Part shown: positions 31,018-42,800 of the stretch, one piece after another
Layout: each line of letters begins with the position of its first letter
How positions within the stretch are numbered: the first letter of the stretch is position 1
Origin: Saccharomycopsis crataegensis
Lineage: Eukaryota; Ascomycota; Saccharomycetes; Ascoideales; Saccharomycopsidaceae
Assembly (NCBI RefSeq): GCF_037102585.1
Contig: NW_027043829.1
Location: 62,001 to 126,000 of the forward strand
Length of the DNA stretch: 64,000 nucleotides
Direction: 5' to 3'
Notes under the pieces: model-generated
Database searches by the model: none
What the model saw: the letters and a program-made list of their open reading frames with translations, nothing else
What the model was told of the DNA's origin: nothing
Translations under genes and position numbers: made by a program

Positions 31018-34000
31018 ATGCCAGTAGCCAATCCAGTTTGTTCACCTTTGAAGGAATCTGACCCTCTTATGGTTCTTCAATTAAGGGATGACCAAGGTCT
31101 CACCGTCTCTGGTTACTCATTCGGGGCCCAAAAGTCCATGAGCGGTGAGTTGGTCTTCCAGACAGGGATGGTGGGTTATGTTGAATCTCTCACTGACCCT
31201 TCCTATGAAGGTCAGATCTTAGTTATTACCTACCCAATCGTTGGTAACTACGGTGTTCCAGATGAATCTGTCATGGACGAATTGTTACAAGATATTCCAA
31301 AATACTTCGAGTCTAGCCGTGTTCACATCTCCGGTTTGGTTGTTGCCAGTTACACCGAACAATTCTCCCACTACTTGGCCAAATCTTCCCTCGGTGCTTG
31401 GTTGCAAAGACAAGGTGTTCCTGCTATCTACGGTGTTGACACCAGACAATTGACTAAGCATCTTAGAGACAAGGGTTCTACTTTGGGTAGACTTTGTTTA
31501 CAAAACGACATTTCTCAAAAATTCAGCTTGAAGTCCTCCTTCTTCAATGAATGGGAAACCAAGTTCACTGTCCCTGAATGGGTCGACCCAAATTTGAAGA
31601 ATTTGGTCGCCAAAGTTTCTCTTAAGGAACCAAAACTTTATAAACCAGCCCCAGAAACCGCCATCAAGAAGGCCAACGGTAAAACCGTCAGAATTCTTGC
31701 TATTGATGTTGGGATGAAATATAACCAAATCAGATGTTTTGTCACCAGAGGTGTTGAATTGATGATTGTTCCATGGGATTATGACTTCCTTAAAGAAGAA
31801 TACGACGGTCTTTTCATCTCTAACGGTCCAGGTGATCCATCTATCTTGACTAATGTTGTTGATAACTTGCGTACTGCTTTGGAACAAGCTAAAACCCCAA
31901 TTTTCGGTATCTGTCTTGGTCATCAATTGATTGCTAGAGCTGCCGGTGCCTCCACCATCAAATTGAAATTCGGTAACAGAGGTCAAAACATTCCAGCTAC
32001 TTCTACCATTTCTGGAAGATGTTACATTACCTCCCAAAACCACGGTTATGCTGTTGATGCTAACACTTTACAAAACAACTGGAAGGAATTGTTTGTTAAC
32101 GCTAACGATGGTTCTAACGAAGGTATTTACAACACTGACTTGCCATTCTTCTCGGTTCAATTCCACCCTGAATCTACCCCAGGTCCAAAAGATACTGAAT
32201 TCCTTTTTGACACTTTTATTCAATCTGTCGTTAAGTTCCAAGAAACTAAGAAATTGGAACCAGTTCAATTCCCAGGTGGTTTGATTGCTGATAACAGAGC
32301 TGCTCACCCAGCTGTCAAGGTCAAAAAGGTCTTGGTCTTGGGTTCCGGTGGTTTGTCCATTGGTCAAGCTGGTGAATTCGATTACTCTGGTTCTCAAGCT
32401 ATCAAGGCTTTGAAGGAAGAAGGTATCTACACCGTCTTGATTAACCCTAATATTGCTACCATTCAAACTTCCCAAGGCTTGGCCGACAAGGTCTACTTCT
32501 TGCCAGTCAATGCTGAATTTGTTAGAAAGGTTATCAAGTTGGAACAACCTGACGGTATCTACTGTACCTTCGGTGGTCAAACAGCTCTTTCTGTCGGTAT
32601 TGAATTGAAGGATGAATTCGAATCTTTGGGAGTTAAGGTTCTTGGTACTCAAATTGAAACTGTTATCACCACTGAAGACAGAGAATTGTTTGCCAACGCC
32701 ATGGAAGAAATTGGAGAAAAATGTGCCAAGTCTCACGCCACTTCTAACATTCCAGATTCTATTGTCGCTGCTCAAGACATTGGTTTCCCAGTCATTGTTC
32801 GTGCTGCATTCGCCCTTGGTGGCTTAGGTTCTGGTTTTGCTGAAAACGAAGAACAATTGGTTGAATTGTGTAACAAGGCCTTTGCTACTTCCCCACAAGT
32901 TCTTATTGAACGTTCCATGAAGGGCTGGAAGGAAATTGAATATGAAGTTGTTAGAGATGCTTTCGATAACTGTATTACCGTCTGTAATATGGAAAACTTT
33001 GATCCTTTGGGTATTCACACTGGTGATTCTATTGTTGTTGCCCCATCCCAAACTTTGAGTGACGATGACTACAACATGTTGAGAACTACCGCTACCAATG
33101 TTATCAGACACTTGGGTGTTGTTGGTGAATGTAACATTCAATATGCTTTGAACCCATTCTCCAAGGAATACTGTATCATTGAAGTCAATGCCAGATTGTC
33201 CAGATCTTCTGCCTTAGCCTCTAAGGCCACTGGTTACCCATTGGCTTATACTGCTGCTAAGTTGGGTTTGAATATCCCATTGAATGAAGTTACCAATGAA
33301 GTCACCAAATCTACCTGTTCTTGTTTCGAACCATCATTGGATTACATTGTTACCAAGATTCCAAGATGGGATTTGAAGAAGTTTACCAGAGTTTCTACTG
33401 CTTTGTCTTCCTCCATGAAGTCTGTTGGTGAAGTTATGGCTATTGGTAGAACTTTTGAAGAATGTATTCAAAAGGCTATCAGAGAAACCGATTACCAAAA
33501 CTTGGGTTTCAACGCTACTAATGCTTTGATGTCTATCGACAATGAATTGCAAACTCCAAGTGACCAAAGATTGTTTGCTGTTGCTAATGCTTTGTCTACT
33601 GGTTACTCTGTTGACAAGATTTGGGAAATGACCAAGATTGACAAGTGGTTCTTGAACAAGTTGGCTAAATTGATCCAAGTTGGTGAAGAAATTTCTGCCT
33701 ACAGTGGTAAGGATTTCCCAGTTGAATTGTTGTTGAATGCTAAACAATTAGGTTTCGACGATAGACAAATCGCCAAATTCTTGAACTCTAGTGAAAACGC
33801 TATCAGAGATGTTAGAGTTGAAAACGGTATTTTCCCAGCTATCAAGCAAATTGATACCGTTGCTGCTGAATTCCCATCCAGTACTAACTACTTGTACTTG
33901 ACTTACAATGCTAGCGCCCATGATGCTGACTTTGAAGGTACTAACTCTGGTTCCATTATTGTTTTGGGTTCTGGTGTTTACAGAATTGGTTCTTCTGTTG

Positions 34001-36672
34001 AATTTGATTATTGTTCTGTTACTACTGTCAGAACCTTGCGTAAACAAGGTATGAAGACTATCATCATCAACTACAACCCAGAAACCGTCTCTACCGATTT
34101 TGATGAATCTGACTCTTTGTTCTTTGAAAACATCAACAACGAAACTGTTTTGGATATCTACCACTTGACCAACTCTGGTGGTGTTGTTGTCTCTATGGGT
34201 GGTCAAACTTCTAACAATATTGCTTTGAACTTGTACAGACAAAATGTCAAGGTCCTCGGTACTTCTCCAGAAATGATTGATGGTGCTGAAAATAGATACA
34301 AGTTCTCCAGAATGTTGGACTCCATTGGTATTGATCAACCAGCTTGGAAGGAATTGACCTCTATTGATGAAGCTCAAGATTTTGCCAAGAAGGTTTCTTA
34401 CCCAGTTTTAGTTAGACCTTCTTATGTGTTGTCTGGTGCTGCCATGAACGTTTGTTACAGTGACGAAGATTTGAAGAAGTACCTTAACGAAGCCGTTGCT
34501 GTTTCCAGAGACTATCCTGTTGTTATCACCAAGTTTATTCAAGACTCTAAGGAAATTGAAATGGATGCCGTTTCCAGAGATGGTAAATTGGTTATGCACG
34601 TTGTTTCTGAACACGTTGAAAACGCTGGTGTTCACTCTGGTGATGCTACTTTGGTTGTTCCACCACAAGACTTGTCTAAGCACACTGTTTCCAAGATTGT
34701 CTATGCTACTGCTAAGATTGCTGAAGCTTTGAACATCACTGGTCCATTGAACATTCAATTTATTGCTAAGGATGAGGACATCAAGGTTATTGAATGTAAC
34801 GTTAGAGCTTCCAGATCTTTCCCATTTGTTTCCAAGATTGTTGGTACTGATTTGATTGAATTGGCCACCAAGGCTATTGTTGGTATCCCATTCAAGGCTT
34901 ATCCAAACAAGAAACTTCCAGAACAATACGTTGGTGTGAAGGTTCCTCAATTCTCTTTTGCCAGATTGTTGGGTGCTGATCCTGTTTTGGGTGTTGAAAT
35001 GGCCTCTACTGGTGAAGTTGCTGCCATTGGTAAGGACAAGTACGATGCTTACTTGAAGGCTTACATGGCTAGTGGTTTGGCTCTTCCAAAGAAGAACATT
35101 TTGCTTTCTATTGGTTCTTACAAGGAAAAACAAGAATTGCTTCCTGCTATCAAGACTATTGTCAAGATGGGTTACAACTTGTACGGTACTAGTGGTACCT
35201 TCAACTTTTACCAAGAACATGGTGTTCCAATTCAATTCTTGGAAGTTATGGACAAGGAAGATGAAAGTGACCACAGTTTGAACAACTACTTGGCCAACAA
35301 CTTGATTGATTTGTACATTAACGTTCCATCTAACAACAAGGTTAGAAGACCAGCCACTTATGTTTCTAAGGGTTATGTTTCTAGAAGAATGGCTATTGAT
35401 TATTCTATTCCATTGGTCACCAACAACAAGGTTGCTAAGATGTTGATTAATGCTATTGCTAAGTATCCAAACGATTTGCCAGTTGGTGAAATCGATACTT
35501 TGAGATCTTTCCCAGAAATCTCTACTGCTGCCGATGATGAGTGGGAACAAGACGTCAGCACCTCTCCAGCTGCTAGAAGATTCTCTTTCAACAAACCTGC
35601 TCCTATCGCTAGTAAGGATATGTTTGAACAATCTTTTGAAAAGGTTGAACAAGCTATTGATGAATCTGACCTTGTTTCTCAACCATTGCCAAAGGAAATC
35701 AAGATTGCTGGTCCATTGGAACAATATATCAGAGACAGCAACCCATTCTTGAAGAAATCAGTTGCCTCTGTCAAGCAATTCAGCCGTTCTGACTTGCACA
35801 CTTTGTTCACTGTTGCTGCTGAAATGAGATTGGCTGTTCAAAGAGAAGGCTCTATTGACTTGTTGAAGGGTCGTCTTTTGACCACCATGTTCTACGAACC
35901 ATCCACTAGAACTTCCACCTCATTCAATGCTGCTATGCAAAGACTCGGTGGTAGAGTTGTTGAAGTCAAGGCTGGTTCTTCTTCTGTTAAGAAGGGTGAA
36001 TCTTTGAAGGATACTATTATGACTTTGAGCTCTTACTCTGATGCTATTGTTTTGAGACACCCAGAAGCTTCATCTATTAACACTGCTACCAAGTTCTCTC
36101 AAGTTCCTGTTATCAATGCCGGTAATGGTTCTGAAGAACACCCAACCCAAGCTTTCTTGGACTTGTTCACCATTCGTGAAGAATTGGGTAGTGTTAATGG
36201 TATCACTGTTACTTTTGTTGGTGATTTGAAGTATGGTAGAACTGTTCATTCTTTGGTTGCCTTGTTGAAGCACTACCAAGTAAAGATCAATTTGGTTTGT
36301 CCAGATGAATTGCAATTGCCAGAAGACATTAGATCCAGTATCATTACCAGAAACCAATTGGGTAGCGAATCTGAAAAATTGACCAAGGAAATCATTGCTG
36401 ATTCTGACGTTTTGTACGTTACTAGAGTTCAACAAGAAAGATTCACCTCCCAAGAAGAATATGAACGTCTTAAGAACAGTTATGTTGTTGACAACAAGGT
36501 CTTGAGTCATGCTAAGCAACATATGTGTGTGATGCACCCATTGCCACGCGTTAATGAGATTAAGGAAGAAGTTGACTTTGACCACAGAGCTGCTTACTTT
36601 AGACAAATGAGATATGGCTTGTTCGTTCGTATGGCTTTGTTGGCTCTTGTTATTGGTGTTGACTACTGGTAA
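31018..36672 (+). CDS. URA2: Ura2, carbamoyl-phosphate synthase / aspartate transcarbamylase, lacking the DHO-like domain
   Basis: The enzyme makes carbamoyl phosphate from glutamine, bicarbonate and ATP and transfers it to aspartate, the first steps of pyrimidine synthesis. In order: a glutamine amidotransferase (residues 1 to about 400; FGICLGHQL with Cys299), two ATP-grasp synthetase halves (about 430-1380), a regulatory MGS-like domain (about 1380-1490), a linker of about 75 residues, and aspartate transcarbamylase (about 1575-1884; [17 protein letters not shown] near 1629, [21 protein letters not shown]). S. cerevisiae Ura2 has 2214 residues because an inactive dihydroorotase-like domain sits between MGS and transcarbamylase; here that block is absent and the frame is intact. 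The linker keeps a PKA-type site, RRFS (Ser1523). Codon use is strongly biased (TTG, AGA, GGT), which suggests high expression. Confidence 0.95.
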   Translation: MPVANPVCSPLKESDPLMVLQLRDDQGLTVSGYSFGAQKSMSGELVFQTGMVGYVESLTDPSYEGQILVITYPIVGNYGVPDESVMDELLQDIPKYFESSRVHISGLVVASYTEQFSHYLAKSSLGAWLQRQGVPAIYGVDTRQLTKHLRDKGSTLGRLCLQNDISQKFSLKSSFFNEWETKFTVPEWVDPNLKNLVAKVSLKEPKLYKPAPETAIKKANGKTVRILAIDVGMKYNQIRCFVTRGVELMIVPWDYDFLKEEYDGLFISNGPGDPSILTNVVDNLRTALEQAKTPIFGICLGHQLIARAAGASTIKLKFGNRGQNIPATSTISGRCYITSQNHGYAVDANTLQNNWKELFVNANDGSNEGIYNTDLPFFSVQFHPESTPGPKDTEFLFDTFIQSVVKFQETKKLEPVQFPGGLIADNRAAHPAVKVKKVLVLGSGGLSIGQAGEFDYSGSQAIKALKEEGIYTVLINPNIATIQTSQGLADKVYFLPVNAEFVRKVIKLEQPDGIYCTFGGQTALSVGIELKDEFESLGVKVLGTQIETVITTEDRELFANAMEEIGEKCAKSHATSNIPDSIVAAQDIGFPVIVRAAFALGGLGSGFAENEEQLVELCNKAFATSPQVLIERSMKGWKEIEYEVVRDAFDNCITVCNMENFDPLGIHTGDSIVVAPSQTLSDDDYNMLRTTATNVIRHLGVVGECNIQYALNPFSKEYCIIEVNARLSRSSALASKATGYPLAYTAAKLGLNIPLNEVTNEVTKSTCSCFEPSLDYIVTKIPRWDLKKFTRVSTALSSSMKSVGEVMAIGRTFEECIQKAIRETDYQNLGFNATNALMSIDNELQTPSDQRLFAVANALSTGYSVDKIWEMTKIDKWFLNKLAKLIQVGEEISAYSGKDFPVELLLNAKQLGFDDRQIAKFLNSSENAIRDVRVENGIFPAIKQIDTVAAEFPSSTNYLYLTYNASAHDADFEGTNSGSIIVLGSGVYRIGSSVEFDYCSVTTVRTLRKQGMKTIIINYNPETVSTDFDESDSLFFENINNETVLDIYHLTNSGGVVVSMGGQTSNNIALNLYRQNVKVLGTSPEMIDGAENRYKFSRMLDSIGIDQPAWKELTSIDEAQDFAKKVSYPVLVRPSYVLSGAAMNVCYSDEDLKKYLNEAVAVSRDYPVVITKFIQDSKEIEMDAVSRDGKLVMHVVSEHVENAGVHSGDATLVVPPQDLSKHTVSKIVYATAKIAEALNITGPLNIQFIAKDEDIKVIECNVRASRSFPFVSKIVGTDLIELATKAIVGIPFKAYPNKKLPEQYVGVKVPQFSFARLLGADPVLGVEMASTGEVAAIGKDKYDAYLKAYMASGLALPKKNILLSIGSYKEKQELLPAIKTIVKMGYNLYGTSGTFNFYQEHGVPIQFLEVMDKEDESDHSLNNYLANNLIDLYINVPSNNKVRRPATYVSKGYVSRRMAIDYSIPLVTNNKVAKMLINAIAKYPNDLPVGEIDTLRSFPEISTAADDEWEQDVSTSPAARRFSFNKPAPIASKDMFEQSFEKVEQAIDESDLVSQPLPKEIKIAGPLEQYIRDSNPFLKKSVASVKQFSRSDLHTLFTVAAEMRLAVQREGSIDLLKGRLLTTMFYEPSTRTSTSFNAAMQRLGGRVVEVKAGSSSVKKGESLKDTIMTLSSYSDAIVLRHPEASSINTATKFSQVPVINAGNGSEEHPTQAFLDLFTIREELGSVNGITVTFVGDLKYGRTVHSLVALLKHYQVKINLVCPDELQLPEDIRSSIITRNQLGSESEKLTKEIIADSDVLYVTRVQQERFTSQEEYERLKNSYVVDNKVLSHAKQHMCVMHPLPRVNEIKEEVDFDHRAAYFRQMRYGLFVRMALLALVIGVDYW

Positions 36673-37168
36673 TTGGATAGACTAGTTTGCTAAATTAATT
36701 GTGCCCCTTTTCATACAGTTAATTTGTTTTCTCTTCATTTGTCTTTTTTCCTAGATCACTCAAACTTTTTTTTTTTTTTTGATTTACATTTTGTTTACAT
36801 CGTTTGATTTTGTCTTTACTTAAATTTTTGTTTTATATATATAAATAGTATTTACGATAGTATCAATACTTGATTAATGATTTTATTGTTTGATTTGGTA
36901 ATGTTTTTTTATGGTTTTTGGAGGATAAGTTATTTGATTTTTTTTAATGGTTAATGTTATTTTATGGTTGGGTTTATTTTGCGTGTACAGCGTGTGTAAT
37001 GTGTTTAGTGTGTGTATTTTATGCGTTGCCCGGACGTTTGGGGGGATTTTTGTACCATTTGTTCAAAACGGGTCTGATACAGAAATTTGAAGATCAAACA
37101 TCCACTGATTTCACCTTTTTTGGAGTGGAATAACACACCGAGAGAGAAATACCCCCCGATTCACCATC
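36673..37168. promoter_or_regulatory. URA2 3' flank and promoter of Sec2 copy B
   Basis: T-rich 3' sequence with a T-run at about 36767-36780 is followed by a GT-rich stretch (about 36980-37020). I see no gene. Confidence 0.45.
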
Positions 37169-38848
37169 ATGTCAAAAGATGACTCTGGAGATCTCAAGAA
37201 GTCCAATGACTCGCTTGAAAAACAACTATCCAAAGCGAAAAAAGAGCTTGACAGATACCGTTCTGAAGCTGAGAAATTGAGCGTCAAGTATACTGCTCTT
37301 ACCAATGATTTCAACGAGATGTCACAGAAATATACCACTTCCCAACGTCTTAGAGTTACCACAGAAACAGAAGTCTCGGGGCTCAGGAAAGAAATCGATG
37401 ATTTATCCTCCGCTTTATTTTCTCAGGCCAATGATATGGTGAGTACGGCCAGAAGAAGTGAGAATGATTATAAGGTCAAGAACAAACAGCTACAAAACAA
37501 GATTGAGGAAAAAGATCTCATGATCGAAACTTATCAACAACAGCTAGAGCAACTAAAAGAAATTTTAGCAAGCTTAGAAGACAAAAAGCCTAGTTCTAGC
37601 TCGACGACGGTAAATGAAAAAGACAGCACCACGGTATCAGATGATACCACAGATAACGGAAACTCTAATGAAGAAAGAAAAGCTGATGAAAAATCAACTC
37701 TTTCAAATTTATTATACACTCCTCCAGTTCAATGCTTACGCTATGATTTAGAATTGTTTGGTAATTTCGTGAATTTTGCTAAAAACCGGATCTCTAAACC
37801 TGGCGAGGATGATTCAGGACACTCAGCAGATTTTAAAGATACAAGGTTCTATAAAAGAATCCTTCATGATGATATTCAACCGACCTTGAAATTGGATATT
37901 GCACCAGGAGTTTCATTCTTACAAAAGCGTTCGCTTATGAGTGCTATTGTTAATGGGAGAGTAACAATTGAACCAATCGCCTCAGTCAATGAATCGTTCA
38001 AGAGGAACTCGGCAATAATATCCAACGCATCTTCAAAACCAGTGGCCACTCCAGATCCATGCTCGATATGTGGTGAATCCCGAAACGACTCTTTGCAGCA
38101 CGCCAGACTTTATATGTTGAAGATTTATTCTTCTAAGAATCAAAAGGCCAAGGGCAAGAATGGAAACGGTTCTTTGAGCTCCAATCCTAGCAGTACTAAC
38201 ATCAGTGATCTTAATGACTCAACTTCATCTTTATCGATTAACGAGAACACTAGTGCAGAGTTCACTTACACTTTCCCACTTTGTGCTTATTGTGTTTTCC
38301 GCATCAGAAGCACATGTGAGCTTTACGCATTTTTAAGACTGGTACAAGCTGGAGTTTGGAAGTTTGATACAGAAGTAAATCAAAAGAAAGCTTGGATTGA
38401 ATGTACCAGAATCCGGCTCAAGATGTTTTGGAGTAGATTGGGGATTTGGGATACCGATGCCAAGATTGTTGATAACAAGATTTTCAGTGCTGAGCAGGTA
38501 ATTGGAGACTATAGTCTGGCGTCCATCTCTCAACATGGCTCTTCTGGTTTTGCATTTCAAGAAAAAAAGACGAGTACTGAGATCAAAAGACAAAGTTATG
38601 CTAGTACCATTGGCTCTTATGTCGAGAAGTTTACAAGCTCGGTTTCCCCTGTTTCTACTCCACAAAAAGAGGTTGTTCCTAGCTTATCACCTATTATTAT
38701 GGAAGACGCCCTGGTAAAGACTGACTCCAATGTTTTGGATGTTGTGGAAGAAACAAAAGAGGGTGATGGTGAGGTGCAAGGTGAAGAAGCATCAGAAGTG
38801 GTTCAGGCTAAAAACGATGTTGAGGCTGAGGAAGCCGTTAATGAGTAA
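37169..38848 (+). CDS. Sec2-family Rab guanine-nucleotide exchange factor, copy B
   Basis: The 559-residue product repeats the layout of the protein at 24198-26237. A coiled coil (about residues 5-140) carries the GEF core LRKEIDDLSSALFSQANDMV. An acidic Ser/Thr linker follows, then a domain with cysteine pairs C298/C301 (CSICGESRNDSLQHARLYMLK split by a low-complexity insert) and C372/C375 (LCAYCVFRIRSTC), the segment WIECTRIRLKMFWSRLGIWD, and a tail ending in acidic residues. It has a longer insert between the pairs and a shorter tail than copy A. It probably acts on a Sec4/Rab8-type GTPase in exocytosis. Whether this or copy A is the SEC2 orthologue is open. Confidence 0.85.
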   Translation: MSKDDSGDLKKSNDSLEKQLSKAKKELDRYRSEAEKLSVKYTALTNDFNEMSQKYTTSQRLRVTTETEVSGLRKEIDDLSSALFSQANDMVSTARRSENDYKVKNKQLQNKIEEKDLMIETYQQQLEQLKEILASLEDKKPSSSSTTVNEKDSTTVSDDTTDNGNSNEERKADEKSTLSNLLYTPPVQCLRYDLELFGNFVNFAKNRISKPGEDDSGHSADFKDTRFYKRILHDDIQPTLKLDIAPGVSFLQKRSLMSAIVNGRVTIEPIASVNESFKRNSAIISNASSKPVATPDPCSICGESRNDSLQHARLYMLKIYSSKNQKAKGKNGNGSLSSNPSSTNISDLNDSTSSLSINENTSAEFTYTFPLCAYCVFRIRSTCELYAFLRLVQAGVWKFDTEVNQKKAWIECTRIRLKMFWSRLGIWDTDAKIVDNKIFSAEQVIGDYSLASISQHGSSGFAFQEKKTSTEIKRQSYASTIGSYVEKFTSSVSPVSTPQKEVVPSLSPIIMEDALVKTDSNVLDVVEETKEGDGEVQGEEASEVVQAKNDVEAEEAVNE

Positions 38849-39747
38849 TTATGGGCTTCTATATTTAAGCATTGACCAATTATTGTTAATGTTGAATTCA
38901 TTGATTTATTGATTTTTATTTTTTTGAAAGTTTACAAGAAATGTACCATTATGACCTTATATATTATTTGTTTTTTTTTTGTTATTTATTTTATTTCAGA
39001 ATATCGTTCTATTTCATTTCTTATTTTATATCTGTATGAAGTAAATTGTTGAAATACTTTTGTAAAGAGGAAGTCTTTGGACCATGAGTTGCAAGTACAT
39101 TCGGTATATAATTCTAATACATGGCTGGCATATCCAAACTTGGTGGTAGGACATTATAATTCATGGTTAGAATCGCGTCCTTTTAGAGAGAATCATAATG
39201 TAACAGGATATAATTATAGACCATCTCATGTAACTTAATAAAAGTATTTTTGCCATTGACACGGCATCCATGATGGTTTCGGGGACCCCTAAGGTATCGA
39301 TGAACCCAACCCGTGGATCTTTCACGGGGGGATCACTGGTTTATCTTCTGAACACCTGGGATGAGGTCTTGACCATATACATACAATAGGGGTAACTTAA
39401 AACATATTTGAACACATTATTGTTTCTAATGGCCTGTCTGGTCTAATTATTGCCACAAGTGAAGAAGCCTCCTCCGACCATTTTTATATTGCGAAGACCA
39501 AAGTACTTCCCGGGTTTTGACACTCCTTCATAATAACGGTTTTTTTTTTTTTGTTGTTATTATTTTTTGGTCTTGTGGGAGAATATTTTGTGAAATGAGC
39601 TGGATTTTAATGAAAGATGACATACGACATTTTGTTGATTCCATATTATCATAGGGTGTTCTTTGGTCGTACGCTAAATTGTGCAATCTCCGAGAATCTG
39701 CCGAATCAGGAAATATCCCGCCTCCGAAGCTAAGTACTTTGTTGATC

Positions 39748-39760
39748 CCAAATATATAAA
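39748..39760 (+). promoter_or_regulatory. TATA box of the AIF-like gene
   Basis: AAATATATAAATG lies about 230 bp before the start codon of the flavoprotein gene, in the correct orientation. Confidence 0.45.
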
Positions 39761-39820
39761 TGCACCCACCCCCGCCCACCATTTACAAAAGAAAACCTTC
39801 GATAATATATTTCTTACCCT

Positions 39821-39852
39821 ATATCGAATAATACTGATATCGAATAATACTG
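39821..39852. repeat. 16-bp perfect tandem duplication
   Basis: ATATCGAATAATACTG occurs twice in direct succession (39821-39836 and 39837-39852), followed by a partial third copy (TATCG). It lies in the promoter of the AIF-like gene. Confidence 0.9.
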
Positions 39853-39986
39853 TATCGGTTCTCGGTTGTATCACAGCATAGTCATTCTCAGAATCCGGGC
39901 AGATCTAACTTTTCACTTAGCCTGAAACAAAAAAAAAAAACGGAAACTCCAGAAATAACTTCCCGAGGCTTAAATACAAAACCCCA

Positions 39987-41333
39987 ATGAAATTGAAAAT
40001 ATTGGTCATTGGTGGATCTTATGCTGGTATTGGAGCAATTAAGACTTTGCTCAAGCTCACGAGCACTACCCAGGCTACTTCTCTGAATAATGGCGTTTCA
40101 AAAATTCCGCCGGTTGGTGACCACAAGTTTGAGATCACCATGATCGAACCAAAAGCCGGTTTCATAAACATTATGTCCATTCCAAAAATGGTGGTTGATA
40201 AGGATTTCTCATCTAACACATTTGTGGATATCAAGAATTTTGGGATTGCTTGGGACGAGGTATTATTATCGGATAATTCTGGTTTCCAGGTTTTGGATAC
40301 TTCGAAGAAATTTCACACCGGCCTTGAGGGAGAAACTATTATCAAGAACCCAAATGTCAAAGTGAAATTTATCCAAGGCTATGTCACCAACCTACAGTCT
40401 AACAGTGTGAGCTACTCGAGAAATAAGCTCATCAAGAAGGATACCCCACAAGAGTTCATTACTCCAGTAGACGGCCCGAAGCTCGCCGCTTTCGATTTCG
40501 ATTATTGTATTCTTGCCAGTGGTCGTGGTAGAGCTTGGCCATTAGACCCGGTTGCTTCAAATAGGGAAGAACTCACTGTCGAGATGGATCAATTCAGTAC
40601 CAAGATCACCAATGCCGATGATATTACTGTCGTTGGTGGTGGTGCTGTGGGTGTTGAAGTTGCCGGCGAAATTAAAGCCTCTCATCCGTCCAAAAACGTT
40701 ACTTTGATTCATCCTCATCCAAATGTCCCTCCTGAACCAACGCTTTCTAACTCCTATAAGAGCTCTTTAATGGAAAAAATTAAGGAAGTGGGGATTAATT
40801 TGAGGTTGAACACCCGTATCAGGGACGAAGTTATCAAGAATAATAAGACAATATTGACCACTACTAATGGTGACGAGATCACCACAGATTTAAACATATG
40901 GTGTAACTATCACAAGAATAATATCAAGTATTTGGAAAATGATTTGTTCAAGGACTCTCTTAACCAAGATGAAATCACAGTTTCTGACTTTCTCCAAGTC
41001 AAAACCCCTAATCAAACATTTGAACATATCTTTGCTGCTGGCGACCTACCTAAGCTTGGGATCATTAAGAAAGCTGGTGGGGCAATGCGTTTGGCATCAA
41101 TATCGGCTGCCAACTTATTAGCCATTGCTTATGGTGTTGAACCACTGAAAGTTCCTCTTAAAAATTGGCCAAATAAGATGGCCATTACTATTGGTTCTAA
41201 ACATCTGGTACAGTCTTTGGGGAATCAAGTTATCATTGACAACCCGAAGGTACTTAAGAATGTGGAGGATTATAAGAACACAAAGTGTGCTTCTAATTTG
41301 GGGTTTGAAACTGACCAATTTTCTAATAAGTAA
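39987..41333 (+). CDS. AIF/FSP1-like FAD-dependent NAD(P)H oxidoreductase
   Basis: The 448-residue product is a two-dinucleotide-fold flavoprotein. The FAD-binding Rossmann motif is at the extreme N-terminus (KILVIGGSYAGIGA, residues 4-17), the NAD(P)H-binding motif near residue 215 (VVGGGAVGVEVAGE), and the second FAD contact near residue 351 (FAAGDLPKLG). Spacing and the lack of a redox-active cysteine pair fit the apoptosis-inducing-factor/FSP1/type II NADH dehydrogenase group (yeast Aif1 relatives). No mitochondrial presequence or membrane helix is evident at the N-terminus. The substrate is unknown; quinone reduction is typical of the group. The start ATG at 39987 leaves the Rossmann strand complete. 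Confidence 0.82.
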   Translation: MKLKILVIGGSYAGIGAIKTLLKLTSTTQATSLNNGVSKIPPVGDHKFEITMIEPKAGFINIMSIPKMVVDKDFSSNTFVDIKNFGIAWDEVLLSDNSGFQVLDTSKKFHTGLEGETIIKNPNVKVKFIQGYVTNLQSNSVSYSRNKLIKKDTPQEFITPVDGPKLAAFDFDYCILASGRGRAWPLDPVASNREELTVEMDQFSTKITNADDITVVGGGAVGVEVAGEIKASHPSKNVTLIHPHPNVPPEPTLSNSYKSSLMEKIKEVGINLRLNTRIRDEVIKNNKTILTTTNGDEITTDLNIWCNYHKNNIKYLENDLFKDSLNQDEITVSDFLQVKTPNQTFEHIFAAGDLPKLGIIKKAGGAMRLASISAANLLAIAYGVEPLKVPLKNWPNKMAITIGSKHLVQSLGNQVIIDNPKVLKNVEDYKNTKCASNLGFETDQFSNK

Positions 41334-42082
41334 ACATAGGTTTTCATTTTTATAGGTAGAGTACAAATGTATTTTGATTATTATTATGATATGGGAATTA
41401 TTATGATTTTTATTTTAAATTTGTATTTTTTTTTTTTTTTTTTTTTACATTGCATCGATGATGTGATCACAGGAAAGCATTATAACAGATAACGAAACGG
41501 TCAGGTCGGAAGCATTGTTGTACTTTAATGATGAAACACCAAGACATAAAAGCCACAACTCTGGAGCTCATACAGAACTACAAACGCAATTGTTTTAAAG
41601 GAATTACATTACTTTTTTTAACCTCAGTGAGCCTCCAGGAGTGGTGCTACAAATTATTGATAACAAATCAAAGGATGATATCATAAGTCTTTTGTGCACC
41701 AGGACTGCTGGCGTTGCTGATAGTTTTTGTAAAGTTTGAAGGTGCTTGGGCAAAAAAAAAAAAAAATGATGTTTTTAAGATAATCATATTCTTCGGATGA
41801 CTTCTGACCAATGGTATATCTATAGGTGATTGTAAAATAGCAGCAAGGAACATATTCAATTTAAAATCACACTCATGACATACCTTTCGCAGTGAGCATT
41901 AAATCGGACGCGGGCCAATCAGGATGTTATTAATTGGGTCTAGTGACATCAATCTTTTGGATATATGAAGTAATGCTATAGCGAGAGATAATATCAAATG
42001 AAATAATAATATTCTCTGTTCTGAAATCGAAGCAAGAAAGAAGACATTCAAAATTCAACACACGTCTTTGAGAAATTGAGAC

Positions 42083-42100
42083 GATTGATTGATTGATTGA
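42083..42100. repeat. (GATT)n microsatellite
   Basis: About four and a half GATT units are seen in tandem. Confidence 0.75.
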
Positions 42101-42470
42101 TGGATCCAGCAACTGGTAACTTTTTTTCGTTTCCTTTTTTGGTATGTCCTCATAAAGGGGGTGTCAATCACCCGAAGAAACAGGGGCCTGTTGTCGAACG
42201 TCCTCTGTTTCGTTTGGATATGTTGCCTTAATTTCTTTCTGTTCGTAACTTATTAGTAGTTTTATTTTTCAATATACATTTAATTTAGTTTCTTTTGAAC
42301 CGTAAGGTACCGGTAGGCTTTGATTTCTGATGGAGGACAGTTGGGCTGAGATTACAAATTCCATATAAGAGAATAATTCAGACAGATGATGAATTAATTC
42401 CTACTTCATGTTTGTGTTTTCTGAGGATTGTTTCATTTGCCTATTACCACCAGGCATAATTCTTGTTTCC

Positions 42471-42491
42471 TATATATATATATATATATAA
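42471..42491. repeat. (TA)n microsatellite ending in TATAAATA
   Basis: Ten TA units are followed directly by AATAGGG, so the end of the repeat forms a strong TATA-type sequence without an obvious gene after it. Confidence 0.8.
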
Positions 42492-42767
42492 ATAGGGAGA
42501 TTGGTAGCAGCATATCGATGCATACATATGCGACAGGAACATGTCAATCAAACAATCAATCCCATCGTACTTTATTTAGTTCAGGAACGGAATCCCTGTC
42601 GTCGTGAGTGATTTACCGCCCTGAATCTAATTTTAATTTTGAAATTCTTCTGGGATGACAATTGAGCGCGTATTGGCTACGATAATCTGAAAGGTGAAGA
42701 AAATCAGTTGGTCTCCCTGATGATACTCTATTGATGTCGGAAAGATAATAAAAAATGTTTGGATGAA

Positions 42768-42800
42768 AAATAAATAAATAAATAAATAAATAAATAAATA
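42768..42800. repeat. (AAAT)n microsatellite
   Basis: About eight AAAT units lie about 250 bp from the 3' end of the minus-strand membrane-protein gene. Confidence 0.85.

Larger units (their letters stand above)
38849..39986. promoter_or_regulatory. 3' flank of Sec2 copy B and promoter of the AIF-like gene
   Basis: About 1.1 kb with no credible gene. It contains a T-run (about 39541-39552), a TATA box (AAATATATAAATG, 39748-39760) before a C-rich patch, and a 16-bp tandem duplication at 39821-39852. A GC-richer patch near 39270-39340 has short palindromes such as GGGGACCCC. Confidence 0.45.

Noticed and set aside
31498-36606. Long minus-strand open frames opposite URA2, up to 438 codons (34408-35724)
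   Set aside because: They are by-products of the strong codon bias of URA2, have unnatural composition, and lie antisense to conserved enzyme domains.
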